Under the pieces are notes generated by a model. The model saw nothing but the letters and a program-made list of their open reading frames with translations, was not told where the DNA came from and did no database searches. DNA of 44,088 nucleotides from Paracoccus aerius. Lineage in GTDB: Bacteria > Pseudomonadota > Alphaproteobacteria > Rhodobacterales > Rhodobacteraceae. Where the stretch lies: the NCBI RefSeq assembly GCF_014656455.1, contig NZ_BNCL01000020.1, positions 14,183 to 58,270 on the forward strand. Direction: 5' to 3'. How positions within the stretch are numbered: position 1 is the stretch's first letter; each line of letters opens with the position of its first letter. Shown in pieces: positions 31,509 through 40,436 of this stretch. Both the position numbers and the translations under genes were made by a program.

Positions 31509-32555
31509 ATGACAATCAGAACCGCGTTCTATGCGGCGGCACTGGCCGCAAGCGTCAGCGTCTTCGGCCTGGCAGAGGCCGATGCGATGGAGATCAAGTT
31601 CGGGATCGGCATGCCCGAGGGCGATTCGCCCGAATACAACGCCTTGGTGCGATTCAAGGAATATGTCGAGTTCAAGACCAACGGCGAGATCACCGTGCGC
31701 CTGTTCCCCAACAACCAGCTGGGCGGCGAGCGCGAGATGATCGAGATGGTCCAGCAGGGTAGCCTGGAACTGAGCTTCCCGGCAGACGGCGCGATGGCGG
31801 GCTTCTATCCGCCGATGCAGGTCTGGTCGATTCCCTACCTGTTTGAATCCGCGCCCGTGGCCTGGCGAGTGATGGAAAGCGACTTCGCCGACCGGATGCG
31901 CGACGACATCCTGGCGCAGACCGGCATTCGCGCACTTGCCTTTTCGCAGAACGGGTTCCGGTCCTTCACGAACAACGTGCGCCCGATCATCGAGCCGGCC
32001 GACATGGCGGGCCTGAAGATCCGCACGATGGAAAGCCCGGTCTACATGGAAATGGTGGGCGCATTGGGCGCGACTGCGGTGCCGATCAGCGGCGCCGAGG
32101 TGGTGATGGCGCTGCGGCAGGGCATCGTCGACGGGCAAGAGAACCCCCCGGCCGTCGTCTATACCGGCGGGCATGGCGAGGTGCAGCGCTATTACACGCT
32201 GAACGAACACACGCTGGGGCTGCATGTCATCATTGCCAACGAAAAGTGGTTCCAGTCGCTCGAACCCGGCCACCAGCAGGTCATAAAGGACGCGGCCAAG
32301 CTGATGGCCTGGACCGAGAACCTGCAGAAGACCGAGGGCGACTGGCGCTTCAGCCGGCAGCTGTCCGAGGAACTGGGCATGGAGATCCACGTCTCGACCC
32401 CCGAGCAGAAGGCCGCCTTCCGCGAGATCGCGCAACCGCCGGTCTTGTCCTTCATCCGCGGCAATGTCGGGGACGAACTGGTGGACGATTTGCTGGCGAC
32501 CGTCGAGGACGCGAAGGCGACCCTCTACGGCGGCGAGACGACGGCCGCCGAGTGA
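31509..32555 (+). CDS. TRAP transporter solute receptor, DctP type
   Basis: A 348-residue periplasmic receptor. A Sec signal peptide is visible at residues 1-26 (FYAAALAASVSVFGLAEADA). The mature part has the DctP pattern: MEIKFGIGMPEGDSPEYNAL near 27-46, NNQLGGEREMIEMVQQGSLE near 72-91, the conserved Arg segment MAGLKIRTMESPVYM near 172, and MALRQGIVDGQENPP near 202. The conserved Arg normally pins the ligand carboxylate. The start has a GGGAGGATGACAGG site. It is the first gene of a DctPQM operon with a sugar-acid dehydratase, so an aldonate or uronate-like ligand is likely. Confidence 0.95.
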   Translation: MTIRTAFYAAALAASVSVFGLAEADAMEIKFGIGMPEGDSPEYNALVRFKEYVEFKTNGEITVRLFPNNQLGGEREMIEMVQQGSLELSFPADGAMAGFYPPMQVWSIPYLFESAPVAWRVMESDFADRMRDDILAQTGIRALAFSQNGFRSFTNNVRPIIEPADMAGLKIRTMESPVYMEMVGALGATAVPISGAEVVMALRQGIVDGQENPPAVVYTGGHGEVQRYYTLNEHTLGLHVIIANEKWFQSLEPGHQQVIKDAAKLMAWTENLQKTEGDWRFSRQLSEELGMEIHVSTPEQKAAFREIAQPPVLSFIRGNVGDELVDDLLATVEDAKATLYGGETTAAE

Positions 32556-32564
32556 CCTTCCCCC

Positions 32565-32595
32565 CTGCCCGGCTCCGCCACTCGCGGCCGGGCAG
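32565..32595 (+). terminator. Intra-operon stem-loop after the TRAP receptor gene
   Basis: CTGCCCGGC and GCCGGGCAG form a perfect 9-bp stem with a 13-base loop, nine bases after the DctP stop and 30 bases before the DctQ start. No T-run follows. As with the stem-loop in the HAAT operon, it probably protects or attenuates mRNA so that the receptor is made in excess of the membrane subunits. Confidence 0.7.
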
Positions 32596-32625
32596 AGACC
32601 CATTTCCCATTCCGAAGATGACCCC

Positions 32626-33165
32626 ATGACGCAGGCAGCCACCCTGGCCGCGCGGCTTCTGGCCTGCAGCACCGAAATCATCGCCGCGCTTCTGCTGATC
32701 GCGGTGACGGCCCTGAACCTGACGCAGGTCGGCGGTCGATACCTGTTCAGCACCGGCTTCAGCTGGACCGAGGAGGTGATGCGATACTCGATGATCTGGC
32801 TGATGATGCTGGGCAGCGTCGCCTGCATCTTCCGGGTCGAGCATATGGGCATCGAGGCGCTCGAGACGCTTGTGAGGCCGGACCGCGTGCCGCTGGTCAA
32901 GTCGGCGCTTTATTCCGTGGCCGCGATCTTCTGCGTGGTCATCCTGATCTATGGCTGGCCCCTGGCGATGCGGAACGCGTCCCAGGTTGCGCCAGCATCC
33001 GGCATTTCCATGATCGTTCCCTATCTGGCGCTGCCCGTCGGCGCGGCGCTGATGCTGGTGCAGATCGCGCTGAGCTGGCTGTCGGGCTTCGAGCCCGAGG
33101 GCGATCAGACCGGGGGCGGCGATGTCAGGACCGTCGGCAGCGACCGCGAAAGGGGCGTGCAATGA
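32626..33165 (+). CDS. TRAP transporter small permease, DctQ type
   Basis: A 179-residue inner-membrane protein with four hydrophobic helices: about residues 15-38 (IIAALLLIAVTALNLTQVGG), 48-70 (RYSMIWLMMLGSVACIF), 88-110 and 128-150. The GFSWTEEVMRYSMIWLMMLG segment, including the conserved E-E near 48, is the DctQ hallmark. The C-terminus is a charged cytosolic tail rich in Gly, Asp and Arg. The small subunit is needed for assembly and transport together with DctM. Its stop overlaps the DctM start by four bases (ATGA). Confidence 0.95.
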   Translation: MTQAATLAARLLACSTEIIAALLLIAVTALNLTQVGGRYLFSTGFSWTEEVMRYSMIWLMMLGSVACIFRVEHMGIEALETLVRPDRVPLVKSALYSVAAIFCVVILIYGWPLAMRNASQVAPASGISMIVPYLALPVGAALMLVQIALSWLSGFEPEGDQTGGGDVRTVGSDRERGVQ

Positions 33166-34445
33166 TCTGGGTCGGCGGACTTGGCCTTGGCCTTCTGTTC
33201 ATCGGCGTGCCGGTCGCCTTCGCGCTTGGCCTTGCCGGAATCCTGGGCGTCTGGCTGACGGGCATCCCCCTCAGCGTCACCGCGACGCGACTTTTCACCG
33301 GGGTGGACAGCTTCGTCTTCCTGGCGGTGCCCTTCTACATCCTGGCGGCCGAGATCATGAGCCAGGGCGGCATCACCGCGCGGCTGATCTCGATCGCGTC
33401 CATTGCCACCGGCTGGATGCGGGGCGGGACCGCTTACGCCAATATCGGCGCCTCGGTCATGTTCGCCGGCATCTCGGGCTCGGCCGTGGCCGATGCCGCC
33501 GCGCTTGGCCGCGTCTTCATCGAGGAGATGCCGAAAGAAGGTTATACCAAGGAATATTCGGCCGCCGTCACCGCCGCCTCGTCCATCGTCGGGCCGATCA
33601 TCCCGCCCTCGGGGCTGGCGATCATCATGGCCGCGGTCACGGGCCTTTCGGTGATCGACCTGTTCCTGGCCGGGATCGGGCCGGGGCTGCTGATGGCGGG
33701 CGCCTGCGCCGCCGTGGTCGCCATTGACGCGTTTCGCGGCCGGCTGCCCCGCCCCCGCTCGCGCCGCAGCGCTGTCCCGAACGGCGAAAGCGTGCTGAAG
33801 ATGGTGATCGAGGCGCTGGCCGTCATCACCCTGCCGGTCATCATCGTCGGCGGCATGCTTGCGGGCATCTACACCGCGACCGAGGGCGGCGGCATCGCCG
33901 TGGTCTATGCCATCTTCCTGTCGGTTGTCGTCTTCCGCGCCATGACGCTGCAGGGCCTGTGGCTGGCCTTCCTGCGGGCCGCGCGCACCTCGGCCAGCAT
34001 CTACCTGCTGGTCGCCGCCGCGACGATCCTGTCCTATGCGCTGAACCTTCTGGGGATCGCTTCCTGGGGGGCCGACGCGGCCGGCATCTTCCAGGACAGC
34101 CCGATCCTGTTCCTCTTCGGCATCGCCCTCTTGATGCTGATCCTCGGCACGTTCCTTGATATTGGCGCGGCGATCCTGATCTTTGCGCCGCTGTTGATGC
34201 CGGTGGTCCGCGACCTTGGCATCGACCCGCTGCAGGCCGCGATGGTCATGATCCTGACCCTGGCCGTCGGTCTGGTCACGCCGCCGGTAGGCGTCGTGCT
34301 GTTCGTGGTGATGCGCGTCGGGCGGATCGGGCTGGTGCCGCTGATGCGGGCGCTGCTGCCCTTCCTGGTCGCGCAACTGATCGCGATCGCGATCATCTGC
34401 CTCGTGCCCGGCATCTCGTCCTACATCCCCAGCCTTCTCAACTGA
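33162..34445 (+). CDS. TRAP transporter large permease, DctM type
   Basis: The 427-residue transport subunit with about twelve membrane helices. Landmarks of the ion-transporter superfamily are FVFLAVPFYILAAEIM near residues 49-64, GSAVADAAALGRVFIEEMPK near 106-125, and SSIVGPIIPPSGLAIIMA near 142-159. It couples ligand uptake to a Na+ gradient in characterised relatives. It overlaps DctQ by four bases, and the dehydratase gene begins 14 bases after it, so all four genes are probably one transcript. Confidence 0.96.
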   Translation: MIWVGGLGLGLLFIGVPVAFALGLAGILGVWLTGIPLSVTATRLFTGVDSFVFLAVPFYILAAEIMSQGGITARLISIASIATGWMRGGTAYANIGASVMFAGISGSAVADAAALGRVFIEEMPKEGYTKEYSAAVTAASSIVGPIIPPSGLAIIMAAVTGLSVIDLFLAGIGPGLLMAGACAAVVAIDAFRGRLPRPRSRRSAVPNGESVLKMVIEALAVITLPVIIVGGMLAGIYTATEGGGIAVVYAIFLSVVVFRAMTLQGLWLAFLRAARTSASIYLLVAAATILSYALNLLGIASWGADAAGIFQDSPILFLFGIALLMLILGTFLDIGAAILIFAPLLMPVVRDLGIDPLQAAMVMILTLAVGLVTPPVGVVLFVVMRVGRIGLVPLMRALLPFLVAQLIAIAIICLVPGISSYIPSLLN

Positions 34446-34458
34446 CGGAACGACCCCA

Positions 34459-35631
34459 ATGAAGATCACCGGCATCACCACCACGGTCGTGAACGCGATC
34501 CACCGCAACTGGGTCTTCGTGAAGGTCCAGACCGACCAGCCGGGACTTCATGGCTGGGGCGAGGCGACGCTGGAATGGAAGACCCGCGCCGTCTGCGGCG
34601 CCGTCGAGGACCTTGCCCCCTTCGTCATCGGCGAGGACCCGCGCCGGATCGAGCACGTCTATGCCAAGATGACGCGCTTCAGCTTCTGGCCGCTGGGCGC
34701 GATCGGGCTGTCGGCGGTGTCGGCCATCGACCAGGCACTGTGGGACATCAAGGCCAAGGATCTGGGCGTGCCGGTCTGGCAGCTTCTGGGCGGGCAGGTG
34801 CGCGACCGGGTGCGGGTCTACACCCATTTGCGCCGCGCGAAGATCGGCGCGCAGGTCGGGACCGAGGATATCGGCGCCTTCTGCGACGCGGTGCAGGAAA
34901 CGGTCGAGATGGGCTACAACGCCGTCAAGCTGGGTTTCGTGCCCTATTGCGGCCATGAAGCCGACCTGCGCGACATCCTCCATGTCGAAAAGGCCGCCCA
35001 TGCCGTGCGCGAGCGGGTCGGCCCGGATGTGGCGATCATGACCGATTTCCACGGCCGCCCGGCTTCCGTCGAGGCCGCGCGCGCGTTCATCGAAGTCATT
35101 GCCCCCATCCGCCCCCTGTTCGTCGAGGAGCCGATCCAGCCCGGCAACGCCGCCGCAATGGCGGACCTGTCCCGCCGCGTTTCCTGCCCGCTAGCCACGG
35201 GCGAGCGGCTGTTCACGCCACGCGAATTCGCCGAACTGGCCGAACTGCGCGCCGTCACCCATGTCCAGCCCGATCTCAGCCATTGCGGCGGACTGACCGG
35301 CGGTCGCCGTATCGCCGCCATCGCCGAAGCCGGGCAGATGGGCATCGCTCCGCACAACCCGATGGGGCCGGTGGCCGGCACCGTGGCGCTGCATTTCGAC
35401 GTGGCGACCCCGAACTTCCTGATCCAGGAAGAGGCCGTGGGCCTCGTGCCGTGGTTCGACGAGATCTTCGATCACCCGATGCGGCTTCAGGACGGTTGCT
35501 GGACGATCCCAGGCGGCCCCGGCTTGGGCATCGAGATCAACGAGGCCGCCGCCGCGCGTCACCCCTTCGAGCAAGAGATCGTGCCCGCCCTGGATGCGGT
35601 GCTGCCGGACGGGACGATCGCCAACTGGTAG
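34459..35631 (+). CDS. Galactonate-dehydratase-like enolase-superfamily enzyme
   Basis: A 390-residue mandelate-racemase-type enzyme. The capping domain (about 1-120) starts MKITGITTTVVN; the barrel carries metal and catalytic residues: Asp and His in MTDFHGR near 195, Glu in FVEEPI near 220, Glu in ATGERLFT near 247, the base dyad in QPDLSHCGG near 276, and His in GIAPHNPMGP near 300. DFHGR and the DLSHxGG segment match D-galactonate dehydratase (DgoD), which makes 2-keto-3-deoxygalactonate, but other acid-sugar dehydratases share much of this pattern. The TRAP transporter upstream and FCD regulator support sugar-acid use. No KDG kinase or aldolase is present in the window. Confidence 0.9.
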   Translation: MKITGITTTVVNAIHRNWVFVKVQTDQPGLHGWGEATLEWKTRAVCGAVEDLAPFVIGEDPRRIEHVYAKMTRFSFWPLGAIGLSAVSAIDQALWDIKAKDLGVPVWQLLGGQVRDRVRVYTHLRRAKIGAQVGTEDIGAFCDAVQETVEMGYNAVKLGFVPYCGHEADLRDILHVEKAAHAVRERVGPDVAIMTDFHGRPASVEAARAFIEVIAPIRPLFVEEPIQPGNAAAMADLSRRVSCPLATGERLFTPREFAELAELRAVTHVQPDLSHCGGLTGGRRIAAIAEAGQMGIAPHNPMGPVAGTVALHFDVATPNFLIQEEAVGLVPWFDEIFDHPMRLQDGCWTIPGGPGLGIEINEAAAARHPFEQEIVPALDAVLPDGTIANW

Positions 35632-36017
35632 CCGGGCGGCTTTCCAGCCGCACTTCCACATCGGCAGCGTGTCAGATCACCTTCGTCCTGCGGCGGAGTT
35701 AGCAGCAGGATGTGGACAGCCGGATCTTTGGTGCTTTCGCAGGTGGACCAGGTTCCATGAAAGACCACCATCCCTGAGACCGGCTCGCCGACCATGCCCG
35801 GAAACGCCGTGAAGCCTGCCGAGGGATCTCGCCTGCCGGGGCGATGAAGTCTGAAGCCATGACGGGTGGGCCACTCTTTCAGCCGTGAACCCGCGCTGAA
35901 CGCCCGCACAGAAGAAAGAATGACGGAAACTGCGCCAGTTTGGTATATCTGGTCGGCAGTGAGACTGGATCCACGGCGGTCCATCCATGCAGCGTCTTGT
36001 TTCGATTGTAAGCCCCC
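35632..36017. other. Gene-free stretch after the dehydratase, with a hairpin
   Basis: GCGGCT-TTCC-AGCCGC at 35636-35651, five bases after the dehydratase stop, is a perfect 6-bp stem with a 4-base loop and could end the TRAP operon transcript, although no T-run follows. The rest holds only motif-free frames. The promoter of the AraC gene should lie near its right end. Confidence 0.45.
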
Positions 36018-37067
36018 ATGCATGAAGACAAACCCTTCAGTCAGGTCGAAGGCTCGGCTTTGCCTTTCGATCTTTTCACGACGGAAGGTTTGAAGCCCAA
36101 GGACGGACTTGATGCCGCGCGAGAGACCTTGCGGCAAGTCCATGACCTGCACGTGCCAGAGGAATCCGGGCAAGACTTCCAGATGACACTTCGGGCCTTT
36201 CTGCCGGGCCCGTTCGCCTTCTTCTCGGGCTTCGGGACCGAGCGGATTCTCGTGCGGGATCAGCGCAAGCTGCGCCAGCATCAGGCGGACAGCTACCGGC
36301 TGATGATCCCCCTGAAATCCACGATGGTCAGGTTTCATTCGGATGGGCAATACCAAAGCATCTCCTCGGGCCAGGTCGCCTTCTCGGATCTTACCCGCGT
36401 TCATGAGATGCATGGCAGTTCCGGCGCCTTTGCCCAGATCGTGATCGGGCGGGATCGGCTGGATGCTCTTCTTCCAAACGCGAGACGACTGCATGGGTTC
36501 GTGCCCCGCGGCCCCTTGGCCCAGCTTGTTGCGGACCATCTGCGGGCATTCGAGCGAGAGCTTCCTTCGCTGACGGTAGCCGATGCGGCTCGTGTCGCAG
36601 AGGCAACCCTGCAGATGGTGGGGGCAATGGCTGCCTCGGGTCCACTGGATGATGCGGGACGTCCCGCCATCGAACTGGCGATGCGTCGGCGCATTCTGCG
36701 ACACATCAACGAGCATCTGCTTGACCCAACGCTGAATTCAGAGCGGCTGTGCCGTGACTTCGGCCTGTCCCGCGCCTCGCTTTATCGCCTGTTCGAGCCC
36801 TTCGACGGCGTTGCTGCGGTCATCAGGGAACGAAGACTAAGGGCAATCAGGCGCGAACTTTGCGAGCCGGGACCCCACCATCTTGGCCAGCTTTCCTACA
36901 AATACGGCTATTCAAGCCAAAGCCAGATGACACGCGCATTTCGCACCCTGTTCGGACATGCGCCCAAGGACACGCCCTGTGCACCTCAGCACAAGGCAAT
37001 ACTGGATCTGCCCGACGATGCAGGCATGGTTTCGTGGAGCCGGATCTTGCGCCAGGTCGAGGAATAG
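36018..37067 (+). CDS. AraC-family transcriptional regulator
   Basis: A 349-residue regulator. Residues about 50-215 resemble the AraC_binding_2 sensor domain (PF14525 type): FFSGFGTERILVRDQRK, then YRLMIPLKSTMVRFHSDG. The C-terminal DNA-binding domain (about 235-330) has two helix-turn-helix units: RLCRDFGLSRASLYRLFEPF and QLSYKYGYSSQSQMTRAFRT then LFGHAP. A roughly 20-residue tail follows. It has no clear ribosome site at the ATG, so the start is uncertain. It reads toward the glycan locus, which is on the opposite strand. No target gene can be assigned from context. Confidence 0.9.
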   Translation: MHEDKPFSQVEGSALPFDLFTTEGLKPKDGLDAARETLRQVHDLHVPEESGQDFQMTLRAFLPGPFAFFSGFGTERILVRDQRKLRQHQADSYRLMIPLKSTMVRFHSDGQYQSISSGQVAFSDLTRVHEMHGSSGAFAQIVIGRDRLDALLPNARRLHGFVPRGPLAQLVADHLRAFERELPSLTVADAARVAEATLQMVGAMAASGPLDDAGRPAIELAMRRRILRHINEHLLDPTLNSERLCRDFGLSRASLYRLFEPFDGVAAVIRERRLRAIRRELCEPGPHHLGQLSYKYGYSSQSQMTRAFRTLFGHAPKDTPCAPQHKAILDLPDDAGMVSWSRILRQVEE

Positions 37068-37197
37068 AAACGTCCCGTTGGTCCGAGAGGCGGGGCCGAT
37101 CCGCGGAGGGAACAACCTAGTCTTCCCCCAGGGGGCGCGACACTGGACTTTTCTTGGCGGGTCGGACTGGAGATCCCGGCTTCCGCAAGAAGCCGCC

Positions 37198-38262
37198 TCA
37201 TCGTTTACGGTCACCGGATCCAATGGCAGAGGCTACGCGAGAGGTCCGATATCGTTCAAACGCCTCGCGGAACGGGGGTTGATGGCTCGGCTCGGTGATG
37301 GGGAGCGAGAAGAAAGGGCGGCGTCCTTTGCGGACAGCACGCTTTCCCGAATGTCGCCAGAAGATGTAGCAGATGCAGAAAAGAAACGTGATCCCTGGGC
37401 GGCGTATCATTGCCTTGATCAGGTAGGCCGCAAATGGGCCATACAATCTTGATCGAAGCGCCAGCAAGGCCGCGTAGGTGTCAAAGAACGTCCGGGACAG
37501 CGCCATCAGCGAAGGCGATATATCGGGTCGTTGCTGCTCGACGCGGAATAGCACCAGTTCGATCGACATCCGCATCCGTTCCGGATTGGCCGACATGCTG
37601 TTTCCCGTGATGCGGTAGCCCACAAGAAAGCCCGGCGCGGGCGCGACGGGCCAGCGTTCCGCGATGGCAAGGTAGAAGGCAAAATCCTCCGCTCCGAAAG
37701 CGCGGAACGCCTGGAAGGCCTCCTCGAAGCCCCCGACGGCCCGGGCGGCGTCCGTCCGGACAAGGGCATTGCTGCCATTGTTGATGAAGTTGATCGCTAG
37801 AAGATGTTCGAAGGCCTTGCCCCGGTGCATCGGCTGACCCTGATCGGCAATGACACGATCCTCGGCGTCGATGCTGCGACACCAGGAATAGACCAGGGCG
37901 GGGGCAAGGGGCGATGTCACCGCGACCGCCATCTGGCGTTCCAGTTTTTCCGGATGCCAGATGTCGTCGGCGTCCAGGGTGGCGATCCAGTCCCCCCGCG
38001 CCTCTGCAAGGCCCCGGTTCCGCGCCCTCGCGACGCCGGCATTTTGCTGGCAGATGACCCGCAAGCGCGGTTCCCTTGCAGCCATCCTTTCCACGATCAG
38101 CCGGGTCGTATCGGTCGAGCCGTCATCGACGACCAGGATCTCGATGGGCGCGTAGGTTTGTGCCTGGACCGAAGCAAGGGTGGCCAAGATCGTGTCCGCA
38201 GCATTGTAGGCCGGTATGATGACAGAGACGAGCGGTCGCATGTCCGGGTTATCCTCTGCCAT
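37198..38262 (-). CDS. Family 2 glycosyltransferase
   Basis: A 354-residue GT-A-fold enzyme. The nucleotide-binding start PLVSVIIPAYNAADTILATL is at about residues 8-27, the motif LVVDDGSTD near 45, and the metal-binding DADD in IATLDADDIWHPEKL near 93-107. The acceptor side has GAEDFAFYLAI near 190. A hydrophobic stretch near 290-310 (PGITFLFCICYIFW) suggests membrane association. The ATG at 38262 overlaps the methyltransferase gene by 14 bases; a GTG three codons earlier is possible. It is the last gene of the minus-strand glycan locus. Sugar donor and acceptor cannot be told. Confidence 0.92.
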   Translation of the reverse strand: MAEDNPDMRPLVSVIIPAYNAADTILATLASVQAQTYAPIEILVVDDGSTDTTRLIVERMAAREPRLRVICQQNAGVARARNRGLAEARGDWIATLDADDIWHPEKLERQMAVAVTSPLAPALVYSWCRSIDAEDRVIADQGQPMHRGKAFEHLLAINFINNGSNALVRTDAARAVGGFEEAFQAFRAFGAEDFAFYLAIAERWPVAPAPGFLVGYRITGNSMSANPERMRMSIELVLFRVEQQRPDISPSLMALSRTFFDTYAALLALRSRLYGPFAAYLIKAMIRRPGITFLFCICYIFWRHSGKRAVRKGRRPFFSLPITEPSHQPPFREAFERYRTSRVASAIGSGDRKR

Positions 38263-39133
38263 GGTTCCCACCCTGCAGGATCTTGACCAGCCGGCGAAGG
38301 GGCCGGGTCATGCGCCAGCTTCGGGAACCGAGGATCCGGTTCATGGCCCTTTGGCTTGCTGCCAGTTCGGCTTCCAGATGGGTGATTGCTTTCGCTTTCT
38401 CGTCGGACAAGGCTTGCCAGGCCTGTCCAAGACGAATGACCTCGGCTTCGGCGGCCTCAAGTCTTGCCTTGCGCATCTCATCAGCCTGAACACGGGCGCT
38501 CCAGATGTCGGGATGGATCAGCGCCAGGACCGCTGTCCGACCCATGTCCTTGTCGGCGCCCCGTTTGCCGTCGCGCCGCATAAACAGAAGCAGGTTCTGG
38601 CGATACCATGGCTCGATCAGCGGATCGTTCCAGACTTCCCGGCGCAGCACATCCAGGCAGTCAAAGCCGGCAGCCGCGAAAAGATCGCACCAAACCTGCG
38701 GCCAGGCCTCGTTGAGGTGACCTGTCCCGCCCTGCCCCGGAATGGCAGCCGAAAACAGAATGGCGGGCGCATGACGGGTCAGCGTTCCAACCAGCGTCGC
38801 CGCGGCCTCGGCCGGCAGATGCTCGGCAACCTCGAGGCACAGGGCAAGATCGAAGCTCTGGCCCAGATCGATCGGCTTGGACAGATCCGCTTCCTGGAAC
38901 CGATCCGCGGCAATCCCAAGCGCGTCATGCGGCACCCAAGGCCCGTCGAGGCCGAGACTGACGGCGCCCAGGGCTTCCGCCTCGGCAAGCCATGCACCTG
39001 AACCGCAGCCGAAATCGACCACGGTGCGCGGTTGGAGGCGATCAAAAACGAATGGCAGCACGCGCCGTGCGGAACGGCGGGCTCCTTCGTGAAGATCGGC
39101 GTAGAAGATGGCGTCATAGGCCGGGTCAGACAT
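38249..39133 (-). CDS. SAM-dependent methyltransferase with C-terminal coiled coil
   Basis: A 294-residue protein. The class I methyltransferase core spans about residues 10-190: motif I is TVVDFGCGSGAWLAEAEALG near 37-56, the acidic loop 2 is LGLDGPWV, and DLALCLEVAEHLP near 98 is motif II. The remainder is a Lys/Glu/Ala-rich helix (about 210-265) that ends RILGSRSWRMTRPLRRL, a short motif often found at the end of coiled coils in surface-glycan enzymes. It may cap or modify a growing polysaccharide. The ATG overlaps the preceding glycosyltransferase by eight bases. Confidence 0.88.
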   Translation of the reverse strand: MSDPAYDAIFYADLHEGARRSARRVLPFVFDRLQPRTVVDFGCGSGAWLAEAEALGAVSLGLDGPWVPHDALGIAADRFQEADLSKPIDLGQSFDLALCLEVAEHLPAEAAATLVGTLTRHAPAILFSAAIPGQGGTGHLNEAWPQVWCDLFAAAGFDCLDVLRREVWNDPLIEPWYRQNLLLFMRRDGKRGADKDMGRTAVLALIHPDIWSARVQADEMRKARLEAAEAEVIRLGQAWQALSDEKAKAITHLEAELAASQRAMNRILGSRSWRMTRPLRRLVKILQGGNHGRG

Positions 39134-40436
39134 CGTCGGCACCTGCCTTCAAGCTGTGGTCCGATACAGGTGGCGCACGAAAGGCCAGCGGCAGATGGGC
39201 CAAGGCGCCAGCATAGCCGCGCAGCCACGATCCCGCCAGCCGGTCCGGCTTGCCGGCAAGCCTGCGGACAGGAGCCTTGAGCGCGCGCCCCAGAAGCCAC
39301 AGCGGCATGGTCAGCAGCGCCCGGCGAAGGTCGCGGCGGTCCCGCTGTCGTCCATATTGCGCGAAAAGGGCGACGATGTGCCCAAAGCCATAGCCATAGG
39401 CTTGCCGCTTCAGGTCGGTCCAGTTGTCACGGTGCCGGTGGCGGACGACGGACCTTGGCTCATAGACGATCCTGCCCCCGGCGTGCAGCACGCGGTGCCA
39501 GTATTCGCTGTCATCCCCGCAGCCGCCCGCCGCCCCGGGTCCGACCCTCTCGTCAAAGCCGCCCAGTTCCAGCACCCGGCGGCGGCGGACGGCCATGTTC
39601 GCACCCGCGCCGATATCCCAGACAGGAGGACTGCCTGCGGTCTTGTCCAGAAATTCCCTGTCGAACATCAGGGGAAGATGCCCCATGCCCCCGAAGCCCA
39701 GATCATATTGGAAGGCGATCTGCGCCTCGGCCCCCAGGGTTTCAGGAAGGACCAGGCCGCAGACGACATCGACCCCCGGGGCGAAACCCGCCAGCAGCGG
39801 CTCGATCCAGCCCGGCTCGGGCCGCACGTCGTCATCGACGAAGACGGCCACATCGCCCCGCGCGACGGCAATGCCCGCATTGCGCGCGCGGCTCAGCCCC
39901 GGCCGCGGTTCCTGGACATAGCGGACGCCCGGATTCCTGCGCGTGACGGCCTCGGTCTCGGGGTCGGGACCGTTGTCGACAACGACAATATCGCGACCTT
40001 TCGCGATTTCCCCCAACAGGCTGGCCAGGCAGCCGTCGAGATCCGCGGCCCGGCGGCGCGTGCAGATCACGATGCTTGCCTCTAGGTTGCTTGTCACGGC
40101 GCGCCTGGCAGTGATGAGACGCGCCAGACGATCCAGCGACGTGGCATCAGGAACCGGGGATAAGGTCCAGTACCTGCCAGCCTCACAGGGCGGGATCGGA
40201 CGCAGCCCGCTGCCCAGCAACAGGGCCACGGTGTCGCCCGTGGCCAGCGCGGCGCGGCGCGCAAGATCGCCCCTTGCCATGGGGAAGGCGTTCGGCAGTT
40301 CGTGCGCAAGGCCCAGCACCATGCCCCGAAGACGGAAGTAGAGGACGACCCCGCGGGCGCCGGCGGGTGCCTCCAGACGCTTGGGAAGCTGCTCAAGGTC
40401 GATGTGAAGGATCGCCCAAGGTGCAGGGGGTCTCAT
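39126..40436 (-). CDS. Family 2 glycosyltransferase with N-terminal extension domain
   Basis: A 436-residue protein. Residues about 1-115 form an extra domain beginning RPPAPWAILHIDLEQLPKRL, shared with the product of the gene just upstream. The GT-A domain begins ASIVICTRRRAADLDGCL near 121, with VVDNGPDPET near 150, the metal-binding VAVFVDDDVRPEPGW near 195 and GGFDERVGPGAAGGCGDDSE near 293. C-terminal basic helices follow. The start lies in an ATGA overlap with the previous gene, which rules out a 57-codon upstream extension. The DDD and late GDD motifs indicate an active inverting transferase. Donor unknown. Confidence 0.9.
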   Translation of the reverse strand: MRPPAPWAILHIDLEQLPKRLEAPAGARGVVLYFRLRGMVLGLAHELPNAFPMARGDLARRAALATGDTVALLLGSGLRPIPPCEAGRYWTLSPVPDATSLDRLARLITARRAVTSNLEASIVICTRRRAADLDGCLASLLGEIAKGRDIVVVDNGPDPETEAVTRRNPGVRYVQEPRPGLSRARNAGIAVARGDVAVFVDDDVRPEPGWIEPLLAGFAPGVDVVCGLVLPETLGAEAQIAFQYDLGFGGMGHLPLMFDREFLDKTAGSPPVWDIGAGANMAVRRRRVLELGGFDERVGPGAAGGCGDDSEYWHRVLHAGGRIVYEPRSVVRHRHRDNWTDLKRQAYGYGFGHIVALFAQYGRQRDRRDLRRALLTMPLWLLGRALKAPVRRLAGKPDRLAGSWLRGYAGALAHLPLAFRAPPVSDHSLKAGADDV

